Below, in pieces: positions 8,045-16,140 of a stretch of 45,143 nucleotides of DNA (position 1 is the stretch's first letter; the number at the start of each line of letters is the position of its first letter). The stretch is taken from IMG/VR virus record IMGVR_UViG_3300036945_000223, positions 1-45,143 of that record; one strand, written 5' to 3'. The stretch is from a virus. Position numbers and translations under genes: made by a program. The notes beneath the pieces were generated by a model. That model saw nothing but the letters and a program-made list of their open reading frames with translations, had not been told where the DNA came from and did not search any database.

Positions 8045-8983
8045 ATGGCAGCACAAGGGTCAGTTGAGGATAGCTTTACCTTCGTACAAGGTTTAGTCAC
8101 CGAAGGTGGCTTCTTTGTGCATCCTAAGAATGCTTGGAAGGATGGAGTAAACGTAGTACCCAATGTTGATGGTAGTGTTGAGAGAAGGCTAGGTGCTGAC
8201 TATGAAGAGTTGTATTCCCTTTATGCTGCTGGTATTGACACATCTGAGAGGGACTCATGGGCCTTCACAACAGAACAATGGAACACTGTAGGGGGTAATG
8301 GCAACCTAGACTTCTTTGTTGTGCAGCTAGGCCCAACAATCCACTTCTATGAGAGTGCTACAGGTGCTGTGAGCAATCGTAAGAAGGCATTCACCATTAA
8401 CCTAGTTGACTATGTGTTTACAGGGTTTACAGGTATTGTAGGAACCCATGTTATTAAGGCTACATCTGCCTACGGCAAACTTGTTATCACCTGTAAAGAC
8501 ATTGAGCCAATCCTTATCATCTATGCTCCTTCTACAGACACCATTGAAGTACGTAAACTAGAACTCCTAATCCGTGACTTTGATGGCTTACGTAGCCCTA
8601 AAGCAGACACAGCAGAACTAACACAATCTCAGTGGACAGCCCTAACTCCTTCCTTCTGGCCTCATGCCCTTTACAACCTATATAACCAAGGTTGGAAGGA
8701 TGCTCAAATCAATGCTTATAAACTTGCTAAAACGAATCTGTATCCAGCAAATAGTAAGCAGTGGATTTATGGTAAGAATACAGATGATGACTTTGATGTT
8801 GAAGTTTTAGATAAGCAAGACTTTGGTAGTATGGTTGCTCCTAAGGGCCGTGCAATCCTTAAAGCCTTCTATCAGGATAGGGCAGCAGCACTAACCGATA
8901 TGGCAGATACTAATGCTGGTACAGCAGTTACTTCCATCGTACCTGACACAGCATCAATCATCGACAATCTTAATTGGAATTAA
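8045..8983 (+). CDS. Tail nozzle protein, N-terminal half (tail tubular B-like)
   Basis: This 312-aa protein begins with the typical nozzle opening (GLVTEGGFFVHPKNAWKDG, NVDGSVERRLGADYE) seen in tail tubular protein B relatives. T7 gp12 is 794 aa; this gene and the next add up to 765 aa. It ends with two tandem in-frame TAA codons (8981-8986). The ribosome site before its ATG is poor. It probably forms part of the hexameric nozzle together with the downstream product. Confidence 0.75.
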   Translation: MAAQGSVEDSFTFVQGLVTEGGFFVHPKNAWKDGVNVVPNVDGSVERRLGADYEELYSLYAAGIDTSERDSWAFTTEQWNTVGGNGNLDFFVVQLGPTIHFYESATGAVSNRKKAFTINLVDYVFTGFTGIVGTHVIKATSAYGKLVITCKDIEPILIIYAPSTDTIEVRKLELLIRDFDGLRSPKADTAELTQSQWTALTPSFWPHALYNLYNQGWKDAQINAYKLAKTNLYPANSKQWIYGKNTDDDFDVEVLDKQDFGSMVAPKGRAILKAFYQDRAAALTDMADTNAGTAVTSIVPDTASIIDNLNWN

Positions 8984-8995
8984 TAAGGAATAATA

Positions 8996-10357
8996 ATGGC
9001 TGATATTCCAGTTAACTATGATAATAGCAGGCCTAAAGTATGTGCCTTTTTTGCAGGTAGAATCTGGTATGCTGGTATCGAGAGTAATGAGAAGAATGGA
9101 TGGATTTTATTTACTCAAGTTGCAACTGATCTAGCTAAGTTCTATAAGTGTTATCAAGAGGGTGATCCAACCTCAGAAGTATTTAGTGACTTAGCAGATA
9201 ATGATGGCGGTGTAATTGTTATCCCAGATGCAGGGGAAATTGTAGAATTAAAGCAACTTGGTCCTTCTATCATTGTGTTCTCTACAAATGGAGTATGGCA
9301 AATCATTGGTACTGACCAAGGGTTTAAGGCCACATCTTATAGTGTAGATAAGATTAGTAACGTAGGTTGTATTGGTAGTAAGACAGTTGTAGAAGTAGAA
9401 GAGTCAATACTTTATTGGACTAACACTGGTGTATCAGTTATTAAACTAGATCAAACTGGTTTAGCTGATATTAAGAATATTACAGATGCTGTAATTAAAA
9501 CATTCTATTCTGATATTCCAATCCTCAATAAATACTATGCAGAGGGTGACTATAATTCCACAGATAAGATTGTTTGGTGGGCATACAATAAAGATGATAT
9601 TTCATCAACTTCAGCAGGACGTTATAGGAAGAATAGAATACTATGCTTGGATATGCGTCTTGGTGCTTGGTATGTTTATGACATTGCAAATGGTAGTCCA
9701 ATTCCTGTTTCAATTGCCGTAACACAATCATCACGAGAGACAACACAAGAGTATGATGTAATTGCTGGTGTTGACAATGTACTTGTAGTTGCTGATGAAC
9801 TCGTTGCAGATATTCCAGTAGTGGAGTCTTATGCAAGAAAGTTTAAGATTCTTACTCTTCATCCTGTGACAGCAGAGAACTACAGTGTTACTTGGAGTGA
9901 ACTAAAGGACACATCCTTCAAGGATTGGTACACCTACAACTCCACAGGGTTTGATGCTGCTGCATACATGCTGACAGGCTATATGCTTGGTGGCAACGGT
10001 CCTGCAAGGGCTAAGACAGCAGGGTACGTCAGTGTGTTCATGAAGCGCACTGAGACTGCTTTTGATGCCTCTACGAACCCCTTAAACCCCTCAGGGTGCC
10101 TCTTGCAAACAAGGTGGGACTTCACTGACAACACCTACCCTGGTAAGTGGAGTGATGACTACCAAGTCTACCGGCAACTACGTCCCTTCTTTGCTGAACC
10201 CTCTACAACCTTTGATGACGGGTATCCCCTAGTCATTACAAAGAATAAGGTTAGGGGTCGTGGTAAGGCACTCCAGATGAAGTGGTCTAGCGAATCCGGT
10301 AAGGATATGAAGATTGTTGGGTGGTCAACTACTTTTGCTAGTAATACTAATGTCTAA
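8996..10357 (+). CDS. Tail nozzle protein, C-terminal half (tail tubular B-like)
   Basis: This 453-aa protein is in the same frame as the previous gene, separated by two stop codons and a new AAGGAA ribosome site. Its start (SRPKVCAFFAGRIWYAGIE) corresponds to the central RP..FAGRvWYAG segment of one-piece nozzle proteins. LKQLGPSIIVFSTNGVWQI and VEESILYWTNTGVSVIKL are typical propeller strands of that family. It is best read as the second half of a genuinely split nozzle. An assembly error cannot be excluded from sequence, but the tidy double stop and ribosome site argue against it. Confidence 0.75.
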   Translation: MADIPVNYDNSRPKVCAFFAGRIWYAGIESNEKNGWILFTQVATDLAKFYKCYQEGDPTSEVFSDLADNDGGVIVIPDAGEIVELKQLGPSIIVFSTNGVWQIIGTDQGFKATSYSVDKISNVGCIGSKTVVEVEESILYWTNTGVSVIKLDQTGLADIKNITDAVIKTFYSDIPILNKYYAEGDYNSTDKIVWWAYNKDDISSTSAGRYRKNRILCLDMRLGAWYVYDIANGSPIPVSIAVTQSSRETTQEYDVIAGVDNVLVVADELVADIPVVESYARKFKILTLHPVTAENYSVTWSELKDTSFKDWYTYNSTGFDAAAYMLTGYMLGGNGPARAKTAGYVSVFMKRTETAFDASTNPLNPSGCLLQTRWDFTDNTYPGKWSDDYQVYRQLRPFFAEPSTTFDDGYPLVITKNKVRGRGKALQMKWSSESGKDMKIVGWSTTFASNTNV

Positions 10358-10649
10358 CCTAGAAGTGTTTTGGGAAGATGCTGATGGCTACTTAAAGTTT
10401 CAATGGCATGATGGCAATGTGTTTGCCCACTCTGAAATCTTTAATTGGTCTAAAAGTGTATATGTTAAAGCACAGGCAGTATGGCAAGTGGCTAAAGAGG
10501 AACTTGCCAGTGAGGGTGTAGAAACTATTTATGTTGCCATCCCTGCCAATAATACTAAATTAATTAAGTTTGAAAAGATGTTTGGTTTTCAACCAATAAC
10601 AACTCATCAAGATGTTCTTTATATGGTTTGCTCAACGGAGGTAAAATAA
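10350..10649 (+). CDS. T7 gp13-like small protein with GNAT-type fold
   Basis: The start at 10350 (MSNLEVFWED) gives 100 aa and overlaps the nozzle gene by 8 nt; an upstream in-frame ATG at 10314 would overlap it further with no ribosome site. VETIYVAIPANNTKLIKFEK followed by MFGFQP matches the closing strand-helix-strand of GNAT acetyltransferase folds. T7 gp13 occupies this same place, after the nozzle and before gp14. No clear acetyl-CoA P-loop is visible, so enzymatic activity is doubtful. The stop overlaps the next start (TAATG). Confidence 0.6.
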   Translation: MSNLEVFWEDADGYLKFQWHDGNVFAHSEIFNWSKSVYVKAQAVWQVAKEELASEGVETIYVAIPANNTKLIKFEKMFGFQPITTHQDVLYMVCSTEVK

Positions 10650-11116
10650 TGGGTGTTGATCCAATCAGTGCTGTAGTTATTGCTAGTACAGTGGGTTCTA
10701 TTTATTCAACCCGAAAAGCAGGCAAAGCGGCACAGAGTCAGGCTCGTGCTGAACAACGTCGAGCAGAGATTCAGAATGTACGGTCTACTCGTCAAGCAAT
10801 CCGTGAGGCTCGCCTAGCACAAGGTTCCATTGTTAGCCAAGGGGCTCTAAGTGGCACTATGGGTAGTACAGGTGTTGCTGGTGGGCTCTCATCTGTTTCT
10901 TCACAACTAGGTGGCAACCTAAACTACATTGCCTCAATTGCAGAAGAGAACACCAACATCTTCAATGCTCAAATTGCAGGGGCTAAGGCTGCTACCAATG
11001 CTTCTATCTTTGGGTCTGTAGGAAGCCTTGCAGGTAGTTTTAAAGGCATGGGTACTACTCCCGGTGTTGAGCCAACCTCTAGGTACACTAGTGGTAATCT
11101 AGGATCAGGGGATTAA
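10649..11116 (+). CDS. T7 gp14-like internal virion protein
   Basis: The start at 10649 is chosen for the GGAGG ribosome site 7-11 nt upstream. The 155-aa product has a hydrophobic N-terminus (PISAVVIASTVGSIYS), then a long Arg/Gln/Ala helix (SQARAEQRRAEIQNVRSTRQ) and a Gly/Ser-rich second half. This matches gp14-type ejection proteins, which insert into the outer membrane of Gram-negative hosts during DNA entry. It lies between the gp13-like gene and two giant internal virion proteins, the expected ejectosome cluster. Confidence 0.75.
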   Translation: MGVDPISAVVIASTVGSIYSTRKAGKAAQSQARAEQRRAEIQNVRSTRQAIREARLAQGSIVSQGALSGTMGSTGVAGGLSSVSSQLGGNLNYIASIAEENTNIFNAQIAGAKAATNASIFGSVGSLAGSFKGMGTTPGVEPTSRYTSGNLGSGD

Positions 11117-14100
11117 ATGGCACTCGACAATGAACAATCAATGGACTTCGTTGCAGAAGAGCCCCAGCAAGACTTTACCGGATTCACTGCTGAAGATCAG
11201 AATAACTTAGGTGTTTCCGAGAAGGGTAACTATGAGTACCTAAAGAAACTAGTTAGTGTTGCTGTAGATAGACCTGAAGAGATTGGGGATGTTGACTTTA
11301 ACTCCACCATTAGGAATGCCTACCCAGAAGTTGCAGACCTGAACAATCTACTTGATTATGATGCTGGTACTGCCTATGCACAGAAAGGCATCATCAAGGG
11401 TGTTGAACTTGCTGCACAGGCAATTGATAACCGTCTTGCCTATAGAGAACAACAACAACGTAATCACATTTATGAACTAAATGAAATTACTCAGGCAGCA
11501 GTAGATAAGATTATTTCCTCTTCCCCTAAGGTTGTCATTAACAACACACCACAAAAGTTAGCGGAAGTAGGAACAGCCTCTACACCATCAGCTTCTTATA
11601 ATGCTGTTGTGGAAATGCTAAACAAGAAGGCATCTAGTGTTGCTGGTAATGTTGGCTCTATTGTTTGGGGTTTTACTCCAGGTGCTCTTAAAGAGGCTTA
11701 TGACGTAGGTGAGTTTGCTAAAGAATACCTAGGTGAGTCTGCTGGTATTGAATCAGCTACTGGCCTTAAGTATGAGGCAATGGATAAACTAAAAGGATAT
11801 TACAAGACTCTCAATGAAGAAGAGCAAGTATCCTTTGCTAACACCATGTATGAGCACTTTAAGAACAACCTAGCCACTACGGCCACAGGTGCTGCACAAC
11901 TCACTCTTGAGATTATGAGGGGTGAAGATGTAACTCTTACAGATAAAATCTTCAGTCAAGTAGAACGTGCAGCTATTCCCTTAACTGCTGCCTTTGGTGC
12001 TGGTCAATTACTAAAGGGTATGCGAGGCATTGCTGGTGCTGCAAAGATGTCTCAGATTGAGAAGCAACTTGCTGAGGTTGGCGCTAAGGATGCAATTGTT
12101 GCTGGTGCTGCACAACGTATGGCAAGCAAGGGTGCTGCTCAAATCGTAGGTGCTGTAACTGGTGTTACAGATATGGTTGATGCTGCAAAGCTAGTGACAC
12201 TGGCTAGCTCTAAGGTTATGCCGGAAGCCGTCACTACTGCGGTTAGTGGTCTACAAGACTTACTCCGTACAAAGACAGATGCCTTTGTTGCCAATATGCG
12301 AGAGACAATTGCAGCAAAGAACATCAGGTCCACTGAGGCAGCAGAGCAACTGTCTACATTCCAGAAAACCTATAGCCCAGCGATGAATAGGGAAATCCAT
12401 TCCTTTCACCCTAACACCGCTGATGACACTGGTGCAACTATCCTTCTCAAGCCCTCAGATGAGACTTCCTATCTAACAAAGGAAGCAGCAGAGATGGCTG
12501 CTAAACTAAAAGACCCAACAGGTAAGCTAGGCATCAAGGTTGTACCTGATACAACTAATTCTGGTTATCTTGTTAATGACAATGTTTTCCAAGCACGACA
12601 ACTTGAACGTGCTTCACTGGAAGCTGCCTATATTAAAGAGATGGCAACCCAGGAGAGAGCTGTTAATAAGGCAGTTAAGATTGGAACCCCTACTCCAGCC
12701 CCAGCATCACTATTAAACAGCAAGCCTACTTACTTCTATAAAACTAATAAGTTTGACCTACTCTGGGACAGTGAACTAGATAAGGCAATCTATCAACTAG
12801 GTAGTAAGACAGCGCGTAGCAAGAGTGATGAGGAAGTATTCCAATGGGCTAAGGGACAACTAGGCATTACAAACGATGCCAAGGCTTATGCAAACATTGC
12901 CGCTAAGGCAGGGGAGATTCGTTCCTACCTACGTAAAACAACAAGTCAACTCTCTGGTGGTACGTTAAACATCCCTCGTCAAGTGGACAATGCACTTGAG
13001 AAGGTTGGTAAGACAGGTGAGAGTTCAACCAAGAAGCTAGACAAGCTACGCAATGACATTGACTTCCTAGACCAGCAAATCAGTGCTATGAAGGGCGCTA
13101 GGACCGGGCTGGTACAGGGGTGGCTCCTTGAGCAGAAAGTGTCTCCTACGGGCTTATACAAGGATCTAGGGGCATTCAAGGAAGATGACATCAATAGCCT
13201 TGTTCGCTTCTCCTTTGGGGATTGGACATTAGGTACAAGTTCAGAACTCTATACCAACCGTGTTGTTGGTGTGTTACAGAGTAGTCGTTACCTAAAACTA
13301 CTAACTGAGTATGTGCGTCCTACCCTTGAGAGTTTGAATAAGAAAGAACGCATCATCCTTAACGATGCCTTAGTCAAGGGTGACAAGGCAGGAGAAGAGT
13401 TCACAGAGGCTGAACTAATTAACATGGGTGCTAGTGCCAAGGCTGTGCAAGCCTACATGGAAGTACGCACCTTACGTAACACCATGTACGTTGTACGTAA
13501 TGATGCTGCTGCAAAGTCCCTAACTGGTAAGGGCTTCTTTAGCCTCAAGACACCCCCAATCCTAGATGAACCAGGGCAAATGTTTGGTAAGCCTGTAGAG
13601 GCATCTGCTGCTAGTGGCAAGAGTGTCTATTCTGTTTCCCAAGAGATGCCTGTAAGTGTTGATGAGAAACTACTACGCAGTGACAACATTCTTTATGAAC
13701 TGTGGAAGCCAGTAACCATTAAGGGTAAGGAACATCGCTTCATTGCCATTAGCCCTAATGCTGTTGTAGAGGAACCCATCAAGGTTGTTATCCCCTATCG
13801 CAAGGGTGAGTTCAAGCGATCATACACAGATGAATACTGGGTTAAGTACAAGGGTACATCTGTTGTTGATGGTGTTGCAGAACCTGAAGGTAGGTGGTTA
13901 GCCCATCGTACAGCAGGCAGTAAGAAGGATGCTGAACTCTATGTCAAGACATTCAATGCTGCTGTAGACGCCTTTAAGCAAGGGGAACTAACGCTTGAGA
14001 AGGCAGCAACCATGCAACCTTTTGGTTGGAAGCCTGAGGATTTCATTGAAGCCCTAAACAATAATAGGTTTGGCTACGATCCTAAGATGGAAGTTAAGTT

Positions 14101-16138
14101 CAATCGCACTGATGATGACTATCTAAACGATATGCAATCTACAGGTGGTAGCCAGTTCTCACAAGAACGCGGTGAACATATTAAGTCTGTCTATGGGGAA
14201 TCAACACCAAACACCCTGGCCCCAATTGATTCCATTGCTGCTGAAATCAGTAATACAGCATTCATGGTTCCTCTAACTGAGTGGCGAGATGTTGCCATTC
14301 ACCGTTGGTATAACACCGCTAAGGATATTCTCCCTGATGCCGCTAAACTCATGGCACCAGAGAAAGCCTTCTACTATATGGTGAATAACAAGGGAACTTA
14401 TACAGGTAATGACAGTAGGGCTCGGTTTGCACAACGGGTACAAGACTACGTTATGCACGAGGTGTCTGTTGCCACTAAAGAAGAACAACTGTGGCAAGCA
14501 AACATGCGGGCTGTAAGTGAAAAACTAGAGGGAGCAGGTAATAGCAAGATTATCCAATTAACAGGGGCAGGACTACGCAATGCAGACTTTGTAGGGTTTG
14601 CTCGTGCTGTGTCATTCCACGGGTTCCTAGGGGGCTTTAATCCTGTGCAGCTACTGGTGCAGGGCCTTAACGCTGCTAACGCGGTTGTCATTAGTCCCTT
14701 GCATGGTCTCAAGGCATCTAGGGAAGCAGGCTTGTTACGCCTAGCCCTGATGAGTGATAACCCTGATGTGTGGAAGTCTGTTGCTTCACTAGACAAACTA
14801 TCTGCCCTAGGGTTGTCCAATGCTGCTGATTTTGAAGCCACTGTTAAGGCAATCCGTAGGTCTGGTCTACTAGACGGTATTAACTCTACTTCTCTGTATG
14901 GTGCTGAAACAGGTAAGTACGGTTTGTTTAATAAGACTACCCGTGCTGCTGGTGGTGCTAGTGCCTTCTTCTTCAACCGTGGTGAAGAGATGAGTCGAAT
15001 CATCAGCTTCTCAATTGCACGAAGGGAATACCAAGTTGCCAATCCTGGTATTGATTGGACAACAGATGCAGCACTAAACTCAATCATCCGTAGGCAAGAC
15101 AATCTAACTCAGAACATGGGGAATGCCAACCGTGCCTCTTTCTCACGTGGAGTATTATCAATTCCTACACAGTTCCTACAATATCCAATTAACCTAGGTT
15201 TAAATCTCTTATACTCCATCACTGGTAATAAACGTGCATTCACTCGTAAAGAGGGTATTGCATTATTAACTGGTCATGCGTTATTATGGGGTACTGCTGG
15301 TGCAGGCATGGGAACCTCTTGGGATATTCAAGAGGTACTTGGTGCTGCTGTTAATGATATGTCACCAGAAGAGAAACTATATATTCAACAAGGTGTAGCA
15401 GCAGGTATTATTAACACCACTGCACTTGCTATGACTGACCAACCCTTAGAGTTGGCACTTGGCGCACGGTTTGGTACCTTTAATTCTTACTCAGACATGG
15501 TGGATACCTTGTTTGGTTCTGAAGGACAGGATGTTCGTGACCTAGCCTTTGGTGCTTCTGGTGGTGCCTTTCTACGCTTTGGTAAGAACTTTGCAGATGC
15601 TGCCCAACTGTTCTGGTACAACAAGGATAACTTCACAACTGAAACAGTGTCTGAGGGTTTGAAACTACTTGCTACAGGTTCTTTCAGCAGCTTGAATAAC
15701 ATCCATAAAGCCTACATTGCAGAGAATGCAAGGAACATGGTGCTTAGTCGTTCTGGTGATCCTCTCTATGCTGTAACTGAGGGGCAACGGTTTGCCATGA
15801 TGATTGGACTTCCCCCAGCATCAGGATATGACTATGAGCAACTGATGCAACATAATAAACACCTACAGGATATGTATGTGAAGATTGCTAAGGATATTGG
15901 ACGTTATCAGGCATTAGGTTTAACTGCACTTGAAGCTGGTGACACTGTTGCCTATGAGCAGCACATGAGTGTCATCTATGCCCTACGGGCTGGTCTAAGC
16001 CCTATGGATAAAATTAAAGTTGATAAGGAATATCATAAAATGTGGGTTAATAGTAAGCACAAGGAACTTCTAATTTCTAGGCTGAAGAAGGGCGAAGAGC
16101 GTACACCTTTAATCATTAGCGGCGGGGAGGCACGATAA
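11117..16138 (+). CDS. Giant internal virion / DNA ejection protein (1673 aa)
   Basis: This is the largest gene in the genome. Its place in the ejectosome cluster and its size suggest a gp16-like protein (T7 gp16 is 1318 aa). The sequence is mostly long Ala/Leu/Lys helices. Hydrophobic stretches occur near 1160-1200 (GFLGGFNPVQLLVQGLNAAN), 1310-1330 and 1395-1430 (GIALLTGHALLWGTAGAG). I find no lytic transglycosylase motif, unlike T7 gp16. It starts 1 nt after the gp14-like stop and ends 2 nt before the next gene. Assignment as an internal virion protein is firm; the subunit equivalence is inferred. Confidence 0.75.
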   Translation: MALDNEQSMDFVAEEPQQDFTGFTAEDQNNLGVSEKGNYEYLKKLVSVAVDRPEEIGDVDFNSTIRNAYPEVADLNNLLDYDAGTAYAQKGIIKGVELAAQAIDNRLAYREQQQRNHIYELNEITQAAVDKIISSSPKVVINNTPQKLAEVGTASTPSASYNAVVEMLNKKASSVAGNVGSIVWGFTPGALKEAYDVGEFAKEYLGESAGIESATGLKYEAMDKLKGYYKTLNEEEQVSFANTMYEHFKNNLATTATGAAQLTLEIMRGEDVTLTDKIFSQVERAAIPLTAAFGAGQLLKGMRGIAGAAKMSQIEKQLAEVGAKDAIVAGAAQRMASKGAAQIVGAVTGVTDMVDAAKLVTLASSKVMPEAVTTAVSGLQDLLRTKTDAFVANMRETIAAKNIRSTEAAEQLSTFQKTYSPAMNREIHSFHPNTADDTGATILLKPSDETSYLTKEAAEMAAKLKDPTGKLGIKVVPDTTNSGYLVNDNVFQARQLERASLEAAYIKEMATQERAVNKAVKIGTPTPAPASLLNSKPTYFYKTNKFDLLWDSELDKAIYQLGSKTARSKSDEEVFQWAKGQLGITNDAKAYANIAAKAGEIRSYLRKTTSQLSGGTLNIPRQVDNALEKVGKTGESSTKKLDKLRNDIDFLDQQISAMKGARTGLVQGWLLEQKVSPTGLYKDLGAFKEDDINSLVRFSFGDWTLGTSSELYTNRVVGVLQSSRYLKLLTEYVRPTLESLNKKERIILNDALVKGDKAGEEFTEAELINMGASAKAVQAYMEVRTLRNTMYVVRNDAAAKSLTGKGFFSLKTPPILDEPGQMFGKPVEASAASGKSVYSVSQEMPVSVDEKLLRSDNILYELWKPVTIKGKEHRFIAISPNAVVEEPIKVVIPYRKGEFKRSYTDEYWVKYKGTSVVDGVAEPEGRWLAHRTAGSKKDAELYVKTFNAAVDAFKQGELTLEKAATMQPFGWKPEDFIEALNNNRFGYDPKMEVKFNRTDDDYLNDMQSTGGSQFSQERGEHIKSVYGESTPNTLAPIDSIAAEISNTAFMVPLTEWRDVAIHRWYNTAKDILPDAAKLMAPEKAFYYMVNNKGTYTGNDSRARFAQRVQDYVMHEVSVATKEEQLWQANMRAVSEKLEGAGNSKIIQLTGAGLRNADFVGFARAVSFHGFLGGFNPVQLLVQGLNAANAVVISPLHGLKASREAGLLRLALMSDNPDVWKSVASLDKLSALGLSNAADFEATVKAIRRSGLLDGINSTSLYGAETGKYGLFNKTTRAAGGASAFFFNRGEEMSRIISFSIARREYQVANPGIDWTTDAALNSIIRRQDNLTQNMGNANRASFSRGVLSIPTQFLQYPINLGLNLLYSITGNKRAFTRKEGIALLTGHALLWGTAGAGMGTSWDIQEVLGAAVNDMSPEEKLYIQQGVAAGIINTTALAMTDQPLELALGARFGTFNSYSDMVDTLFGSEGQDVRDLAFGASGGAFLRFGKNFADAAQLFWYNKDNFTTETVSEGLKLLATGSFSSLNNIHKAYIAENARNMVLSRSGDPLYAVTEGQRFAMMIGLPPASGYDYEQLMQHNKHLQDMYVKIAKDIGRYQALGLTALEAGDTVAYEQHMSVIYALRAGLSPMDKIKVDKEYHKMWVNSKHKELLISRLKKGEERTPLIISGGEAR

Positions 16139-16140
16139 TC

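Noticed and set aside
8045-10357. Frameshift or sequencing error as the cause of the split nozzle
   Set aside because: Both parts are in the same frame, separated by two tandem stops and followed by a good ribosome site. A single error cannot produce this.
14446-15102. 218-codon antisense open frame
   Set aside because: It lies entirely inside the 1673-aa internal virion gene, and its Ser/Arg/Pro-rich composition is that of a reverse-strand shadow.
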